Source of the DNA: Saccharomyces paradoxus
Lineage: Eukaryota > Ascomycota > Saccharomycetes > Saccharomycetales > Saccharomycetaceae
Assembly (NCBI RefSeq): GCF_002079055.1
Contig: NC_047498.1
Coordinates: 771,299-835,298, forward strand
Direction: 5' to 3'
Length of the DNA: 64,000 bases
In this document: one piece after another, positions 42,906-54,300 of the stretch
Layout of the letters: each line of letters begins with the position of its first letter
Position numbering within the stretch: position 1 is the first letter of the stretch
Notes under the pieces: model-generated
What the model was told of the DNA's origin: nothing
Seen by the model: only the letters and a program-made list of their open reading frames with translations
Databases searched by the model: none
Made by a program: the position numbers and the translations under genes

Positions 42906-44449
42906 ATAAGTTGAATCTTTCTATATTAATAAACAATACGTACATAATCGCCTCGGATATTTCGAAAACATGGGTGAGCAAATAAAACCATCCTATTTTT
43001 TTCCTTCTTCAATAGAATACGTGTCAGCACTTCATCATAAACTTTCTCTTTTTTAACGATAATATCTAGCGGTATGCGACTTGTTCCCCTTAAAACTGTC
43101 GAGATTATGCGCCTTTATCAGTGTCATACAGAAAGGAAGCACTCAAACAGCATGTCTTTTCTCATTCATCTTATAAATGATCAAACAATGGATATGCGTA
43201 GAAGTATCAATATCCTCGAAGATCAAACTTGGAGATATAATTAAAGACTGGGAGGAGAAATGTAAAACCATGGGCACTTCTTGAACGTTCACATTCATTA
43301 CAAGAGACTACATGCTATCGACATTGAACGAATACCACGTCTAAATTATCACATGATTAGAAAATGTCTTTTCTGGGTTAGCCTAAGCTGTCCCGTTGGG
43401 ATACGGAACTTCACCGCCACATAAACAATTTTATGTATCCTTTAGTGGTGAATCCATGCTCATCTATTCCGTTTTACCGTCGTAAGCTTACTCCTCACTT
43501 CTTCTTTCTTAGGGAGTTTATGAGCACAATAACTTTATTGGCTCAAGGCAGGACTTTTCTGCTCATATTTGATGGAAAGCTTAAAATTGATCCCAAAGGA
43601 AAAGATTGCACAATATCCACTCCTTAAATAGCCAATTCTGACGGGTTCTTTATTCTTATATGCATTCCGATTGAATATTAAAAGCAGCCGGACAAAACGA
43701 ACATGAGCCTTTGAACTACTTCTCTTCCTAAAGACGCCCTTTTGCAATTTGACAATCTAAAAGCCTGTTAAAGGATTAAATGACATCCACAAGATAAAAG
43801 AAAATGTGCATGTTATTTTAATTAATGCTTGGTTGTTATGAACAGAGAATTAAAAAATTAAGGTCTACCTGGTTGTCGCTTCGAAGTCGCCGTCAGCATT
43901 GCGTTTTACTTTCGCTTGCAAAGTTTCTTTTCTCCTATGGATTGTATTTAACCCAACCATTCATAAAGGTGCTGAAAAAGGGCCAAGACTCACCAGCTCC
44001 TCCAATCGGTTACAACTCGAGTTATCCTTGAAGCATCTCATTTACATGTTCCAAGAAATGTAGCTGTTCGAAGTTTAATTTTTTTTTACTGTCATAAACA
44101 TTAAACAAACATGATCCGTCTTCTATCTCGCAACTCAACGCTCACAAAGTGCAAGCAATGCAACACTTTGTTTCTAAATCCAGTCACTGAAAGACTTTCA
44201 ATAAAAGCTCATATCATTATTCTTTATGCATTATATTGCTGGTAGAGTACATAGAACCCTAACTGAAATAAATGTTACCGTCAAAAATGACTGACGCAAC
44301 TTTTTCTCAAATTTTTCTTTTCATTTGTCTTGAAAAGTTTTCTGCATTGAATAAATTGTTCTCTACTCTGAATATTGCTGCTATTCATATTTAGACTTCC
44401 GCATAATCAAAGTAAGAAAGTAAACCATAGGATACCATACTAATAATAA
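42906..44449. other. Gene-poor region between GRX8 and RPS22B
   Basis: 1.54 kb with no convincing gene. Several ORFs of 60-70 codons on both strands (for example 43433-43627, 43825-44031, 44381-44569) lack recognisable domains and are of mixed composition. I see no tRNA B box and no LTR ends. The final few hundred bases must contain the RPS22B promoter and its first, non-coding exon. In S. cerevisiae this interval carries dubious ORFs only. Confidence 0.65.
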
Positions 44450-44671
44450 GTATGTGGACAAGGTGTGGTGAGATCTCCGCTGAGATTCGTTGAAAAAGTA
44501 TTGGATAAGGGCGTACCTTTTCATCAGCTGCCAGTCGTTTGTCTTTCGTTTAAAAATTGCGCTAGACAAGTAAACAGGGATTGCTAAAGAATCAAAGTAA
44601 CTTAACTCTAAAGTAGTATTCCCCTCATCTTTGAGTCTGCCTGTTGGAGGTCAGAAATATACTTAGAAGTA

Positions 44672-44703
44672 AATATTCTTAAGTTCGGTTGAACTTGGAT
44701 ATT
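44672..44703 (+). promoter_or_regulatory. Hairpin 1 in RPS22B 5' UTR intron
   Basis: AAGTTC-GGTT-GAACTT is a perfect 6-base-pair stem with a tetraloop, extended by AATAT/ATATT outside a small internal loop. The loop has G at its second position, as Rnt1 loops do, but starts with G rather than A. Confidence 0.55.
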
Positions 44704-44832
44704 GTTACAAGAGTTCTAGTCTTCGATACCATTTTTACGCAATTATAACCGCATTATTTACCTTTTCATCTTCAGTTTTTACGTTTGGGTTTATCCTGTT
44801 ATGAAAAAACTGGCTTGATTTAAGGTGAAGAA

Positions 44833-44882
44833 GTGCGTAGGATTGTAACTCCTACGGTGGTAGGATACTTACAATTCTGCAC
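44833..44882 (+). promoter_or_regulatory. Hairpin 2 in RPS22B 5' UTR intron (candidate Rnt1 substrate)
   Basis: A long stem: GATTGTAA pairs with TTACAATT (one G-U), and inside it TCCTAC pairs perfectly with GTAGGA around a GGTG tetraloop. The outer part GTGC/GCAC extends the stem. It is the longest hairpin I see in the intron and a fair candidate for the RNase III-sensitive element known in the S. cerevisiae intron. Confidence 0.6.
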
Positions 44883-45016
44883 TGTTTTCAAGACTGTTGT
44901 AGCCGATGGTAATTCAGAGGATGCATTTATCCGGCTATTTCTTCAGACGACCAAATGCGAGAGTTCGAAGCATAAGTTTAATACTAACGTTATAAAACAT
45001 AGTAACAAGGTAAAAA

Positions 45017-45899
45017 ATGACTCGTTCTTCTGTTTTAGCTGATGCTTTGAATGCCATTAATAACGCCGAAAAGACCGGTAAACGTCAAGTTTTATTGAGA
45101 CCTTCCTCCAAGGTTATCATCAAGTTTTTGCAAGTTATGCAAAAGCATGGTATGTTTTAACTATTTTTCGATATTTCCGCACATGTTTTTCAATGTTTGC
45201 TTATCTTTCTTCAAGTGTTACCACAAGGATCGTCGAAGTTCATTGATGCGTAAGATGAACGAAGGAAAAATTATTGCCATTTTTTTACTCCGGGCTGATA
45301 ACTAGATGGTGTGATCGGGCAGTATACTAATCTATACTGGACAAAGACTCGTAAAAGATGTTTTTTGTACTCAGTCCCATACTGTTTTTTAAGTGTCCGG
45401 GAAATTCAACTCCATGTGGAAATGCTTCTTACACGGTTATGGATTACATTTTACATGTAGTTACTATATCCATTACCGTTTACTTTTCCTCAAAATTTCA
45501 CTCTTAAATTTTACAATGGCAAATTTTTTCTTTCACACAACTTAGACATCATCCTCTTGTTTTTTATGAAGTAAGCAAAAAATTGGAATTCACACAACTC
45601 AATGAAAAGCTCCAAGACTAACATTTACTCCTCATTTAGGTTACATTGGCGAATTCGAATACATTGACGACCACAGATCTGGTAAGATTGTCGTTCAATT
45701 GAACGGTAGATTGAACAAATGTGGTGTCATTTCCCCAAGATTCAACGTTAAGATTGGTGACATTGAAAAATGGACCGCCAACTTGTTGCCAGCCAGACAA
45801 TTCGGTTACGTTATTTTGACTACATCTGCTGGTATTATGGACCATGAAGAAGCTAGAAGAAAGCACGTTTCCGGTAAAATCTTGGGTTTTGTCTATTAA
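45017..45899 (+). CDS. RPS22B: 40S ribosomal protein S22 (uS8), spliced
   Basis: Small-subunit ribosomal protein uS8. The coding region has two exons: 45017-45149 (133 bases) and 45640-45899 (260 bases), giving 130 residues that start [19 protein letters not shown] and end [12 protein letters not shown]. The coding intron is 45150-45639. A second intron lies in the 5' UTR. Codon use is that of a highly expressed gene. The protein is nearly invariant among yeasts, so the choice of RPS22B over RPS22A rests on synteny and on the two-intron structure. Confidence 0.97.
45150..45639 (+). other. RPS22B coding intron
   Basis: 490-base intron with donor GTATGT at 45150-45155, branch site GACTAAC (variant of TACTAAC) at 45616-45622 and acceptor TAG at 45637-45639. 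It is long because it hosts a snoRNA in S. cerevisiae. Confidence 0.93.
45285..45495 (+). ncRNA. SNR44: H/ACA snoRNA snR44 (intron-encoded), approximate ends
   Basis: In S. cerevisiae, snR44 (about 211 nt, a guide for rRNA pseudouridylation) lies in this intron, starting about 135 bases after the donor. I place it here by that spacing. The region begins near CTCCGGGCTGATAAC and contains hairpin-forming sequence (CAGTATACTAATCTATACTG at about 45321-45340, and TCCAT...ATGGA at about 45412-45443). Candidate ACA boxes are at 45446-45448 and 45453-45455, which would put the true 3' end earlier than the listed end. The exact ends and the H box are not settled by eye. Confidence 0.6.
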
Positions 45900-46123
45900 G
45901 TAATTTTTAGTAATGGTACATATATATAATATTAATTCTTATATCCGTCTTTTCTCTTCGATTATTTTTTTTTCTCACCTTAAATATGCAAGGAAACGTA
46001 CTTTTGCGTAATAGCGAAAAAGTGTTCATATTACATAATAAATGAAACCTTGAACATATGTACAGAATCGAAGAGAACCTTGAACTAATTTTGAGATTTT
46101 GCTAATAGAAAGCAAACATATAC

Positions 46124-47920
46124 ATGACAAAGAGGAGAAGCCTCTTTATGGTTGGTTCTACCTTTACAATAGATCATTTACCTCCAGAAATATGGCTTTG
46201 TATTTCGAAGTTACTCAGAACATCTGACTTGCACAACTTGTGTTTAATTAACAGAAGATTGTATTTAACAATTACAAGTGATGGGATTTGGAAAAAAAGA
46301 TGCTATGACCGATGGATCAATCAAGAAAACTTGGATATTTTAACGGGTAATGATTACGATCCTATACCAGTTTCTCAATGGCATTCTTACTATTTACGAA
46401 GAGCAAAATGGGAAAATAAGATCTTTTCTTTATTATGGGAGTTAACTGAGGAGACAGACCCTCAAAACTTCAGGGAGAAATATTTATATATTCTTCAATT
46501 TCGGCATTACAAGCTGGCTACATTTCTCCATAGGATCGTCAAACAAGGTTACATCCCTGATAAAAGACCACTTGATTTAATTACGTACGCCAATTATCTG
46601 TTGAAGAATGTGCGACACAAGTACGTATTTCCATTATTTTATCCCACAAATACCGCTGAATTGAAAAATCTGAATAGCATGGCCTCAAAGGATGCCGAAA
46701 TGGTATATCTAAGATTATCTGCAATTGATACGGCTTTTGATGACTTACTAGATGCCAGAGAATTTGTCTTGAATGGCATATGTTCCGATCTACTTCAAAA
46801 ATATAAAAAGATACAAGAGTTTTTAAAATTACGGCCGGTGACTAGAATTTCAAAATTAATCTCAATCAGTACCGACTACCTCGACTGCTTTCCACAATTT
46901 CCTGACATAATAGATCAAACGAATGATAGGGCTACAGGAAGGAAGCTATATAGGGAAGATTTCATGTTACTAAGAGTATATTCCCGGGAGGGTCGAGGAT
47001 ATAAAACCATTATTCTAGCAATAATACAAGCTATTGCCAAGAGATATAACGTTGAATCATATCTTGCTCGAGATCATTTGGTGGTGTCTGAACCGGACTT
47101 TCCAGATGGACGGGCATTTGTTACCGTAAATGAGGATTTCCAGCCATACATTTTCAATAAAGAAGACCTCATGAGTGTCTGGTCCAGCAACTTCCCTAAT
47201 GCAGCAAATTTTGAAAGTTCAGTCTTACCAGCGTTATTAGAACCAATATCGATACAACATCTGCTGACGGAATTCTTTCGTGAATTACTACGATGCAAGC
47301 CCAGGCCATTTGAGGGCTATCCCAATAGAGCACACGGATTACGCAATATGTTTCCATACGGTAAAGTGGAAGTTCCCAGAGATGTAACGATGTATTTTGC
47401 ATTTATATACGATCTTTTTGATGGCATGTTCGAATCTGGAATGACAAATTTGCGGGGTCGGATGTTGAGAGATTTACTGAACTACGTTAATGCAAATAAT
47501 TTCGGTGATTTAAATATCATTATCGGACAAAATGCTCTCAAGGAACCAAATGATTGCTGGTCCAATAAGAGGGATTATGTCCTTCTTGATGACGATAGTA
47601 AGATTGGATATTTCTATAAGGATATTGAAACCGAGGATACATTGTGTGCTTTAAATCAATATGAAGTGGACGGCAAGGTTTTTATAACAACAATAGATAT
47701 CCTGGGTGATATAAGGGTACGCCTAGCCGAAGGGCTAACGCCTTTCCAGGGAGATTCTGATAAGTTGTGGGAGAGCTTTTCTTCCGTGGTTCCACGAACT
47801 GACTGGGGGCTTTTTTTTAAAGGCTACGACAAACAGAAGCATAGGATGCAATTAAGCGCTTACATACAGGAAAAGCTTTCCAATTTAGTGGATGGTGAAC
47901 AGCCGTTACACAATTTATAG
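46124..47920 (+). CDS. MDM30: F-box protein controlling mitofusin turnover
   Basis: SCF adaptor that directs ubiquitylation of the mitofusin Fzo1 and so controls mitochondrial fusion; it also acts on Gal4 and Mdm34 in S. cerevisiae. The 598 residues begin with an F-box (IDHLPPEIWLCISKLLRTSDLHNLCLIN pattern, about 17-60). The rest is a long helical region without recognised repeats, with a hemimethylated-DNA-binding-type YccV-like patch near 475-560 (NCWSNKRDYVLLDDDSKIGYF). Same length as S. cerevisiae Mdm30. The ATG follows an A-rich leader. Confidence 0.94.
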   Translation: MTKRRSLFMVGSTFTIDHLPPEIWLCISKLLRTSDLHNLCLINRRLYLTITSDGIWKKRCYDRWINQENLDILTGNDYDPIPVSQWHSYYLRRAKWENKIFSLLWELTEETDPQNFREKYLYILQFRHYKLATFLHRIVKQGYIPDKRPLDLITYANYLLKNVRHKYVFPLFYPTNTAELKNLNSMASKDAEMVYLRLSAIDTAFDDLLDAREFVLNGICSDLLQKYKKIQEFLKLRPVTRISKLISISTDYLDCFPQFPDIIDQTNDRATGRKLYREDFMLLRVYSREGRGYKTIILAIIQAIAKRYNVESYLARDHLVVSEPDFPDGRAFVTVNEDFQPYIFNKEDLMSVWSSNFPNAANFESSVLPALLEPISIQHLLTEFFRELLRCKPRPFEGYPNRAHGLRNMFPYGKVEVPRDVTMYFAFIYDLFDGMFESGMTNLRGRMLRDLLNYVNANNFGDLNIIIGQNALKEPNDCWSNKRDYVLLDDDSKIGYFYKDIETEDTLCALNQYEVDGKVFITTIDILGDIRVRLAEGLTPFQGDSDKLWESFSSVVPRTDWGLFFKGYDKQKHRMQLSAYIQEKLSNLVDGEQPLHNL

Positions 47921-48148
47921 TAATATTTAATGAATTTTTCGGAAGTAGTATGCCTGACACATTCTACACCTTTTTTTATCAGCCCGAGCGGCCTTTCCTT
48001 AATTGTATATTCAATTTTTAAGAACATTAAGCTAAAAACATTGATTACAACGGCATCAAAAATGGGATTGCTCATTTTTTTATAAAATTTCCTTATATAA
48101 TTACTTCATATAGAAGGAGAAAACAAACAGAATAAGAAACCAAAAGCG

Positions 48149-50122
48149 ATGCTCAAATTAGGGAGACTTAACTGTGTTAAGTTGAATATCAACTCACGAT
48201 TAAGATACTCAACGAGCCCCCAAGTGGCTAAAAAGGTCATTGGTATCGATTTGGGCACTACGAATAGTGCTGTTGCATATATCCGCGATTCCAACGATAA
48301 GAAATCGGCTACAATTATAGAGAATGATGAAGGACAACGAACGACACCATCAATAGTTGCCTTTGATGTTAAAAGTTCACCACAGAATAAAGACCAAATG
48401 AAAACTCTTGTGGGGATGGCAGCTAAAAGGCAAAATGCTATTAATGCTGAAAACACTTTCTTTGCCACGAAAAGGCTTATTGGCCGTGCATTTAATGACA
48501 AGGAAGTCCAACGAGATATGGCTGTTATGCCATACAAGATTGTCAAGTGCGAGTCCAATGGACAAGCATACCTCAGTACATCCAATGGTCTCGTTCAATC
48601 ACCAAGCCAAATAGGATCTATATTGCTACAATATTTGAAACAAGTTTCAGAAGAATACCTGGGCGAAAAGGTAAACCTGGCAGTTATCACAGTTCCAGCA
48701 TATTTTAACGATTCTCAAAGGCAAGCTACGAAAGACGCAGGCAAATTGGCTGGGCTGAATGTTTTGAGAGTTATAAACGAACCGACTGCAGCCGCATTAA
48801 GTTTCGGAATTGATGATAAGAGGAATAATGGGTTAATTGCGGTTTACGATTTGGGCGGTGGTACATTTGATATATCAATCTTGGACATTGAAGATGGCGT
48901 GTTTGAGGTTCGTGCTACTAATGGTGATACGCATTTGGGTGGCGAAGATTTTGACAATGTTATTGTAAACCATATCATAGATACCTTTATTATTGAAAAC
49001 CCTGAAATTACACGGGAATTAATCACGAAGAACAGGGAGACAATGCAGAGGTTGAAAGATGTATCTGAAAGAGCTAAGATAGATTTATCACATGTAAAAG
49101 AAACCGTTATCGAACTTCCATTCGTATATAAGAGCAAACATTTACGAGTGTCAATGACAGAGGAAGAGCTGGATAATATGACTTTGTCATTAATCAACAG
49201 GACTATCCCACCTGTGAAACAAGCTTTAAAGGATGCCGATATTGAACCAGAAAATATAGATGAGGTGATTCTTGTTGGTGGTATGACTCGTATGCCTAAA
49301 ATTAGATCTGTTGTAAAGGATCTTTTCGGCAGGTCTCCAAATTCCAGTGTTAACCCTGACGAAACGGTTGCTCTAGGGGCAGCTATACAAGGCGGTGTTC
49401 TATCTGGTGAAATAAAGAATGTCTTACTTTTGGATGTGACTCCATTGACGTTAGGGATTGAAACATTTGGGGGAGCGTTTTCGCCCTTGATACCTAGAAA
49501 TACGACAGTTCCAGTGAAAAAAACTGAGATATTTAGTACGGGTGTTGATGGACAGACGGGCGTTGATATCAAAGTTTTTCAGGGTGAAAGAGGATTAGTA
49601 CGTAACAACAAGTTGATCGGTGACTTGAAACTTACAGGAATCACACCTTTGCCTAAAGGTATTCCCCAAATATATGTGACGTTCGATATTGATGCGGATG
49701 GTATCATTAATGTATCTGCTGCCGAGAAAAGTAGTGGGAAAGAACAATCCATTACTGTCATACCAAATTCTGGATTAAGCGAACAGGAAATTGCAAAACT
49801 AATTGAAGAAGCAAATTCCAATAGGGCTCAAGATAACGCGATTAGACAAAGACTAGAACTTATCTCTAAAGCTGACATTATGATAAGCGATACTGAGAAT
49901 TTATTTAAAAGATATGAAAATCTTATTTCTAGTGAAAAAGAGTTTCCCAAGATTGTAGAAGACATCAAGGCTCTGAGACAAGCTATAAAGGATTTCAAGG
50001 CTAACGAAAATGATATGTCAATTGATGTTAACGAAATAAAAAAAGCTACAGATGCATTACAGGGGAGGGCGTTAAAGTTATTCCAAAGTGCGACAAAGAA
50101 TCAGCAGAAACAAGGTAAATAA
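48149..50122 (+). CDS. SSQ1: Mitochondrial Hsp70 for iron-sulfur cluster transfer
   Basis: Specialised matrix Hsp70 that, with J-protein Jac1, moves Fe-S clusters from scaffold Isu1. The 657 residues start with a basic presequence (MLKLGRLNCVKLNINSRLRYSTS). An ATPase domain follows, with phosphate-1 motif GIDLGTTNSAVAY, INEPTAAALSFGID, connect and phosphate-2 motif VYDLGGGTFDISIL, and adenosine motif VILVGGMTRMPKIR. The substrate-binding domain begins near DVTPLTLGIETFGG. The C-terminal lid is short. The alternative would be SSC1, but the shortened lid, divergent residues and position say SSQ1. Confidence 0.96.
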   Translation: MLKLGRLNCVKLNINSRLRYSTSPQVAKKVIGIDLGTTNSAVAYIRDSNDKKSATIIENDEGQRTTPSIVAFDVKSSPQNKDQMKTLVGMAAKRQNAINAENTFFATKRLIGRAFNDKEVQRDMAVMPYKIVKCESNGQAYLSTSNGLVQSPSQIGSILLQYLKQVSEEYLGEKVNLAVITVPAYFNDSQRQATKDAGKLAGLNVLRVINEPTAAALSFGIDDKRNNGLIAVYDLGGGTFDISILDIEDGVFEVRATNGDTHLGGEDFDNVIVNHIIDTFIIENPEITRELITKNRETMQRLKDVSERAKIDLSHVKETVIELPFVYKSKHLRVSMTEEELDNMTLSLINRTIPPVKQALKDADIEPENIDEVILVGGMTRMPKIRSVVKDLFGRSPNSSVNPDETVALGAAIQGGVLSGEIKNVLLLDVTPLTLGIETFGGAFSPLIPRNTTVPVKKTEIFSTGVDGQTGVDIKVFQGERGLVRNNKLIGDLKLTGITPLPKGIPQIYVTFDIDADGIINVSAAEKSSGKEQSITVIPNSGLSEQEIAKLIEEANSNRAQDNAIRQRLELISKADIMISDTENLFKRYENLISSEKEFPKIVEDIKALRQAIKDFKANENDMSIDVNEIKKATDALQGRALKLFQSATKNQQKQGK

Positions 50123-50317
50123 GTGAACAAATACCAAAAAATAAACTTGTATAATAACGTGTATATCATTCGTTATAGCATATTTTGACGTAATTTTACT
50201 TTATACATATATATATTTTCTTCCCGTTTCAATTTTTCCGGCTTAAATAAATGTGCATGCATGTTTCATACATATTCTTTATTCTTATTTATCTCCCATG
50301 TATGTAATCTCCTACCT

Positions 50318-50854
50318 TTATAGTGATTTGTTCATGAATCTTCTCCTGGTGAAGGCCAACCAAAACTTTGAAGGATGTTCTTTGGAATCTGTAGAGCTAT
50401 AGACTCTTTCCAACAGTCTCATTGCCAATTCTTGACGGAACTGCTGGATATAAGTCTTTAACAAATCCATTGAATTATGGTCTTGCACTGGAACTTGGTA
50501 AACATTATTCAGAGGGAAACCTGGCGTGCCCGGTAAAGTAAAATTGTCCAAGGCCACGTTGGTTAAAACTTTGACGGCTTCGTTAAACGATGTTGTTATT
50601 TTCAAATGAGCTAGGCAATCATTGATAAAGAGAATCCCATAGATGAGCACCCTGTCAGCGGGAGATTTGATTTCAAAATTCTTAAAGAAGGAATTGGCGC
50701 GGAACAGGTCCAAACACTCGTCGATAATATCGTAATCGGAATTGCTGGGGTATGCAGGACCCCTGAACTTAGTGTTCAAGGGCAGAAGCGCAAAGTTCCC
50801 TACCATGCGGTCAGTGCTAGGATCTACGGGGAAAGTCGAGTGATACGCAGGCAT
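50318..50854 (-). CDS. ARC18: Arp2/3 complex subunit ARPC3
   Basis: Subunit of the seven-protein Arp2/3 actin-nucleation complex at cortical patches. The 178 residues begin MPAYHSTFPVDPSTDRMVGNFALLPL, the typical ARPC3/p21 start. It continues with DIIDECLDLFRANSFFKNFEIKS and ends with the basic FWLAFTRRRFMNKSL. Length is normal for the family and no breaks are seen. Convergent with SSQ1 and divergent from ROM2. Confidence 0.96.
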   Translation of the reverse strand: MPAYHSTFPVDPSTDRMVGNFALLPLNTKFRGPAYPSNSDYDIIDECLDLFRANSFFKNFEIKSPADRVLIYGILFINDCLAHLKITTSFNEAVKVLTNVALDNFTLPGTPGFPLNNVYQVPVQDHNSMDLLKTYIQQFRQELAMRLLERVYSSTDSKEHPSKFWLAFTRRRFMNKSL

Positions 50855-51309
50855 TAATTGATGTTCTGAGAAGTGGAAAGACTGCTAATATAAATGGATT
50901 TCCTTTGTTGATGTTGTCTTACTGTGCACCAACTATTTAAATAATCGTTATTCATATACTTAACCAAACGGCAACGGAAAGGATAGGGGTTCGTGGTGGA
51001 TGATCCGCGCAACGGCCGAGCTCAGTCTCACTGAGAGAGAATGATAATGAAAACAATGGTATGGAAAGTCCGAGGTTATAAGGCTTGGAAGAAGTTTTAA
51101 AAGGGCGTTAGGATCAGTAAATACTGACGACCTAATTTGATAAAGTGTTGAGTCGACTAGGTTTTCTGGATTTTTTTGCTGCTTTTATAGCTATTTTTTT
51201 GTTTGTCGTTTGTGGCCATTAATATATTCATTCGCTCTATTAGTGTAATCGATTACAACCCTCTATTATTGTTGACTTAATTGGACAATCCATATCTTTT
51301 CCTGCGGCT
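50855..51309. other. ARC18-ROM2 divergent promoter region
   Basis: 455 bases. The central part (about 50990-51030) is GC-richer with CGCGCAACGGCCGAGCTC. No factor site is named with confidence and no gene is seen. Confidence 0.55.
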
Positions 51310-54300
51310 ATGAGCGAAACCAATGTTGACAGCTTAGGGGACAGAAATGACATTTACTCCCAAATATTTGGTGTAGAAAGGAGGCCAGATTCGTTCGCAA
51401 CTTTTGATAGTGATTCGCACGGAGACATAAGTTCTCAGCTGCTGCCTAATAGAATTGAAAATATCCAGAATCTAAATGTTCTACTTTCTGAAGACATCGC
51501 TAGTGACATCATTCTCGCCAAGCAGAGGAGACGTTCTGGAGGCCAGGCCGCCATCAATGATTCTGATGTAACCAGTAGCGAAATGAAGGGGAAAAGCTCG
51601 AATTACATTTTATCGCAACAAACTAATATTAAGGAAGTTGCAGACACACAAAGTTTGTCAAGTGCTGATAATACGCCCATTAGTAGTCCTAAAAAGGCAA
51701 GAGAAGCCACATCTTCCCCTCCTATTGTTCATGCTAAATCAATGTCCCATATATATTCAACGAGTAATAGTGCTAGTAGACAAGCCAAGCATCATAATGA
51801 CCATCCTTTGCCTCCAATGTCTCCAAGAAATGAAGTTTACCAGAAAAATAAAAGTACCACAGCTTTCGTGCCCAAGAGGAAACCTTCACTCCCGCAACTA
51901 GCACTTGCTGGTCTTAAGAAGCAGACCAGTTTTTCTACCGGAAGTACATCAACTACCCCTACACAGGCTAGAAAATCGCCTTTGCAAGGATTTGGTTTCT
52001 TTTCGAGACCAAGTTCCAAAGACTTGCACCAACAGCACCAACACCCCCAGCATATTCAGCATAATAATGTTAACAATCATAACAATAGTATTAATAATAA
52101 TGGCGCACATTATCCCGTGGGCAGTAATAACAGTAATTATCCTCAACATTCACATTCTATATCGTCGAGATCTATGTCATTAAACTCATCCACTCTCAAA
52201 AATATTGCATCATCTTTTCAATCGAAAAGTTCTAGCAGTAGAAAAGTTCCGCAAAAATATGATATATCTTCCAACCCATTTTCAGACCCTCATCATCATC
52301 ATCATTCTTCGAACGGTCACAATAGTCTAAATAATGTCCACGCCTCTGTAAACTCTTCAAGTACCATAGGAAGCTCGTCTAATATTGGTTTGGGCCTCAA
52401 AACGAGAGTTTCTTCAACGTCATTAGCTCTAAAAAGATACACATCAGTTTCAGGAACTTCTCTATCGTCGCCACGTAGAAGTAGCATGACACCTTTGTCG
52501 GCATCTAGGCCTGTTATGAGCGCTTCATCGAAGAAACCTCAAGTATATCCAGCTCTGTTGTCAAGAGTCGCCACAAAATTTAAAAGTTCGATACAACTCG
52601 GGGAACATAAAAAGGATGGATTGGTTTATCGTGACGCATTTACAGGACAGCAGGCGGTTGATGTCATTTGTGCCATCATTAGAACCTCCGATAGAAACTT
52701 AGCTTTGTTATTCGGTAGATCACTAGATGCACAGAAATTGTTCCATGATGTGGTATACGAGCACAGATTAAGAGATTCTCCCCATGAGGTTTACGAATTT
52801 ACGGATAACTCAAGATTTACAGGGACAGGTTCTACAAATGCTCATGATCCACTGATGCTACTTCCAAATTCATCGTCTTTTAATTCGGGAAATCAGTCAT
52901 ACCCAAGTTCCGGAATAGTTCCATCAAGTTCAGCTTCCTCCTTGAATAGTGACCAGGCAACTTTGACAGGGTCGAGGCTACATATGAGTAGTTCAATGTC
53001 TCATCAAAAGAATCCTGCTGCCATTCATAACGTTAATGGTGTGTTTACATTATTGGCAGAATGTTATTCCCCTACGTGCACAAGAGATGCTTTGTGTTAT
53101 TCTATTTCATGTCCAAGACGTCTTGAGCAACAAGCAAGGTTAAATCTGAAACCAAATGGCGGGTTGAAGCGTAATATATCAATGGCATTAGACGACGACG
53201 AAGAAGAAAAACCATCTTGGACAAGTTCCGTATCCAAAGAGGATTGGGAAGACTTACCAAAAAAGGAAATAAAAAGACAAGAAGCTATTTATGAAGTTTA
53301 CATTACAGAGAAGAACTTTGTAAAATCACTAGAAATTACGCGAGATACATTTATGAAAACTTTGGCTGAAACAAATATTATTTCTGCAGATATTAGAAAA
53401 AATTTCATCAAACATGTTTTTGCACATATAAACGATATCTATTCCGTGAATAGACGCTTTTTGAAAGCTTTGACTGATAGGCAAAAAAGTTCACCAGTTG
53501 TGAGAGGAATTGGTGACATAGTTTTAAGATTCATTCCATTTTTTGAACCATTTGTCTCATATGTCGCTTCAAGACCATATGCCAAATATTTAATTGAAAC
53601 CCAAAGATCAGTTAATCCCTATTTTGCTAGATTTGATGACGATATGATGAGTTCCTCCTTGCGACATGGCATTGATTCGTTCTTATCTCAAGGTGTTTCA
53701 AGACCGGGTAGATATATGCTATTGGTCAAGGAAATCATGAAATCAACTGACCCTGAGAAGGACAAAAGTGATTATGAAGATCTAAGTAAAGCCATGGATG
53801 CACTAAGGGATTTTATGAAAAGAATTGACCAGGCAAGTGGTGCTGCGCAAGATAGGCATGATGTGAAATTATTGAAGCAGAAGATTCTTTTCAAAAACGA
53901 ATACGTTAATTTGGGATTAAATGACGAAAAGAGAAAAATTAAACATGAAGGTATACTATCAAGGAAGGAGTTGTCGAAATCGGACGGAACGGTTGTTGGC
54001 GATATACAATTTTATCTTCTAGATAATATGCTCTTATTCTTAAAGGCCAAAGCAGTTAATAAATGGCATCAGCATAAGGTATTCCAAAGGCCCATTCCAC
54101 TACCATTATTATTCGCATGTCCGGGTGAAGATATGCCTGCGTTAAGGAAGTATATTGGAGACCATCCGGATTGTTCGGGAACTGTAATTCAACCAGAATA
54201 CAATACGAGTAATCCTAAAAACGCAATAACCTTCTTATACTACGGTGCCAAGCAAAGGTATCAAGTTACACTATATGCCGCGCAATACGCTGGATTACAA

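Larger units (their letters stand above)
44450..45002 (+). other. RPS22B 5' UTR intron
   Basis: 553-base intron in the 5' leader. Donor GTATGT is at 44450-44455, branch site TACTAAC at 44982-44988 and acceptor AG at 45001-45002, only 14 bases before the ATG at 45017. The S. cerevisiae RPS22B 5' UTR intron has about this size and contains an Rnt1 (RNase III) hairpin that triggers decay of unspliced RNA. Two strong hairpins inside this copy are listed separately. Confidence 0.9.

Noticed and set aside
43825-44031. 68-codon ORF in the GRX8-RPS22B interval
   Set aside because: Its length is expected by chance in 1.5 kb, and no motif, promoter or conservation is visible from the sequence alone.
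48844-49572. 242-codon minus-strand ORF inside SSQ1
   Set aside because: It is antisense to a highly conserved Hsp70 gene. Its Ser/Thr/Ile-rich composition reflects the complement of the SSQ1 codons.
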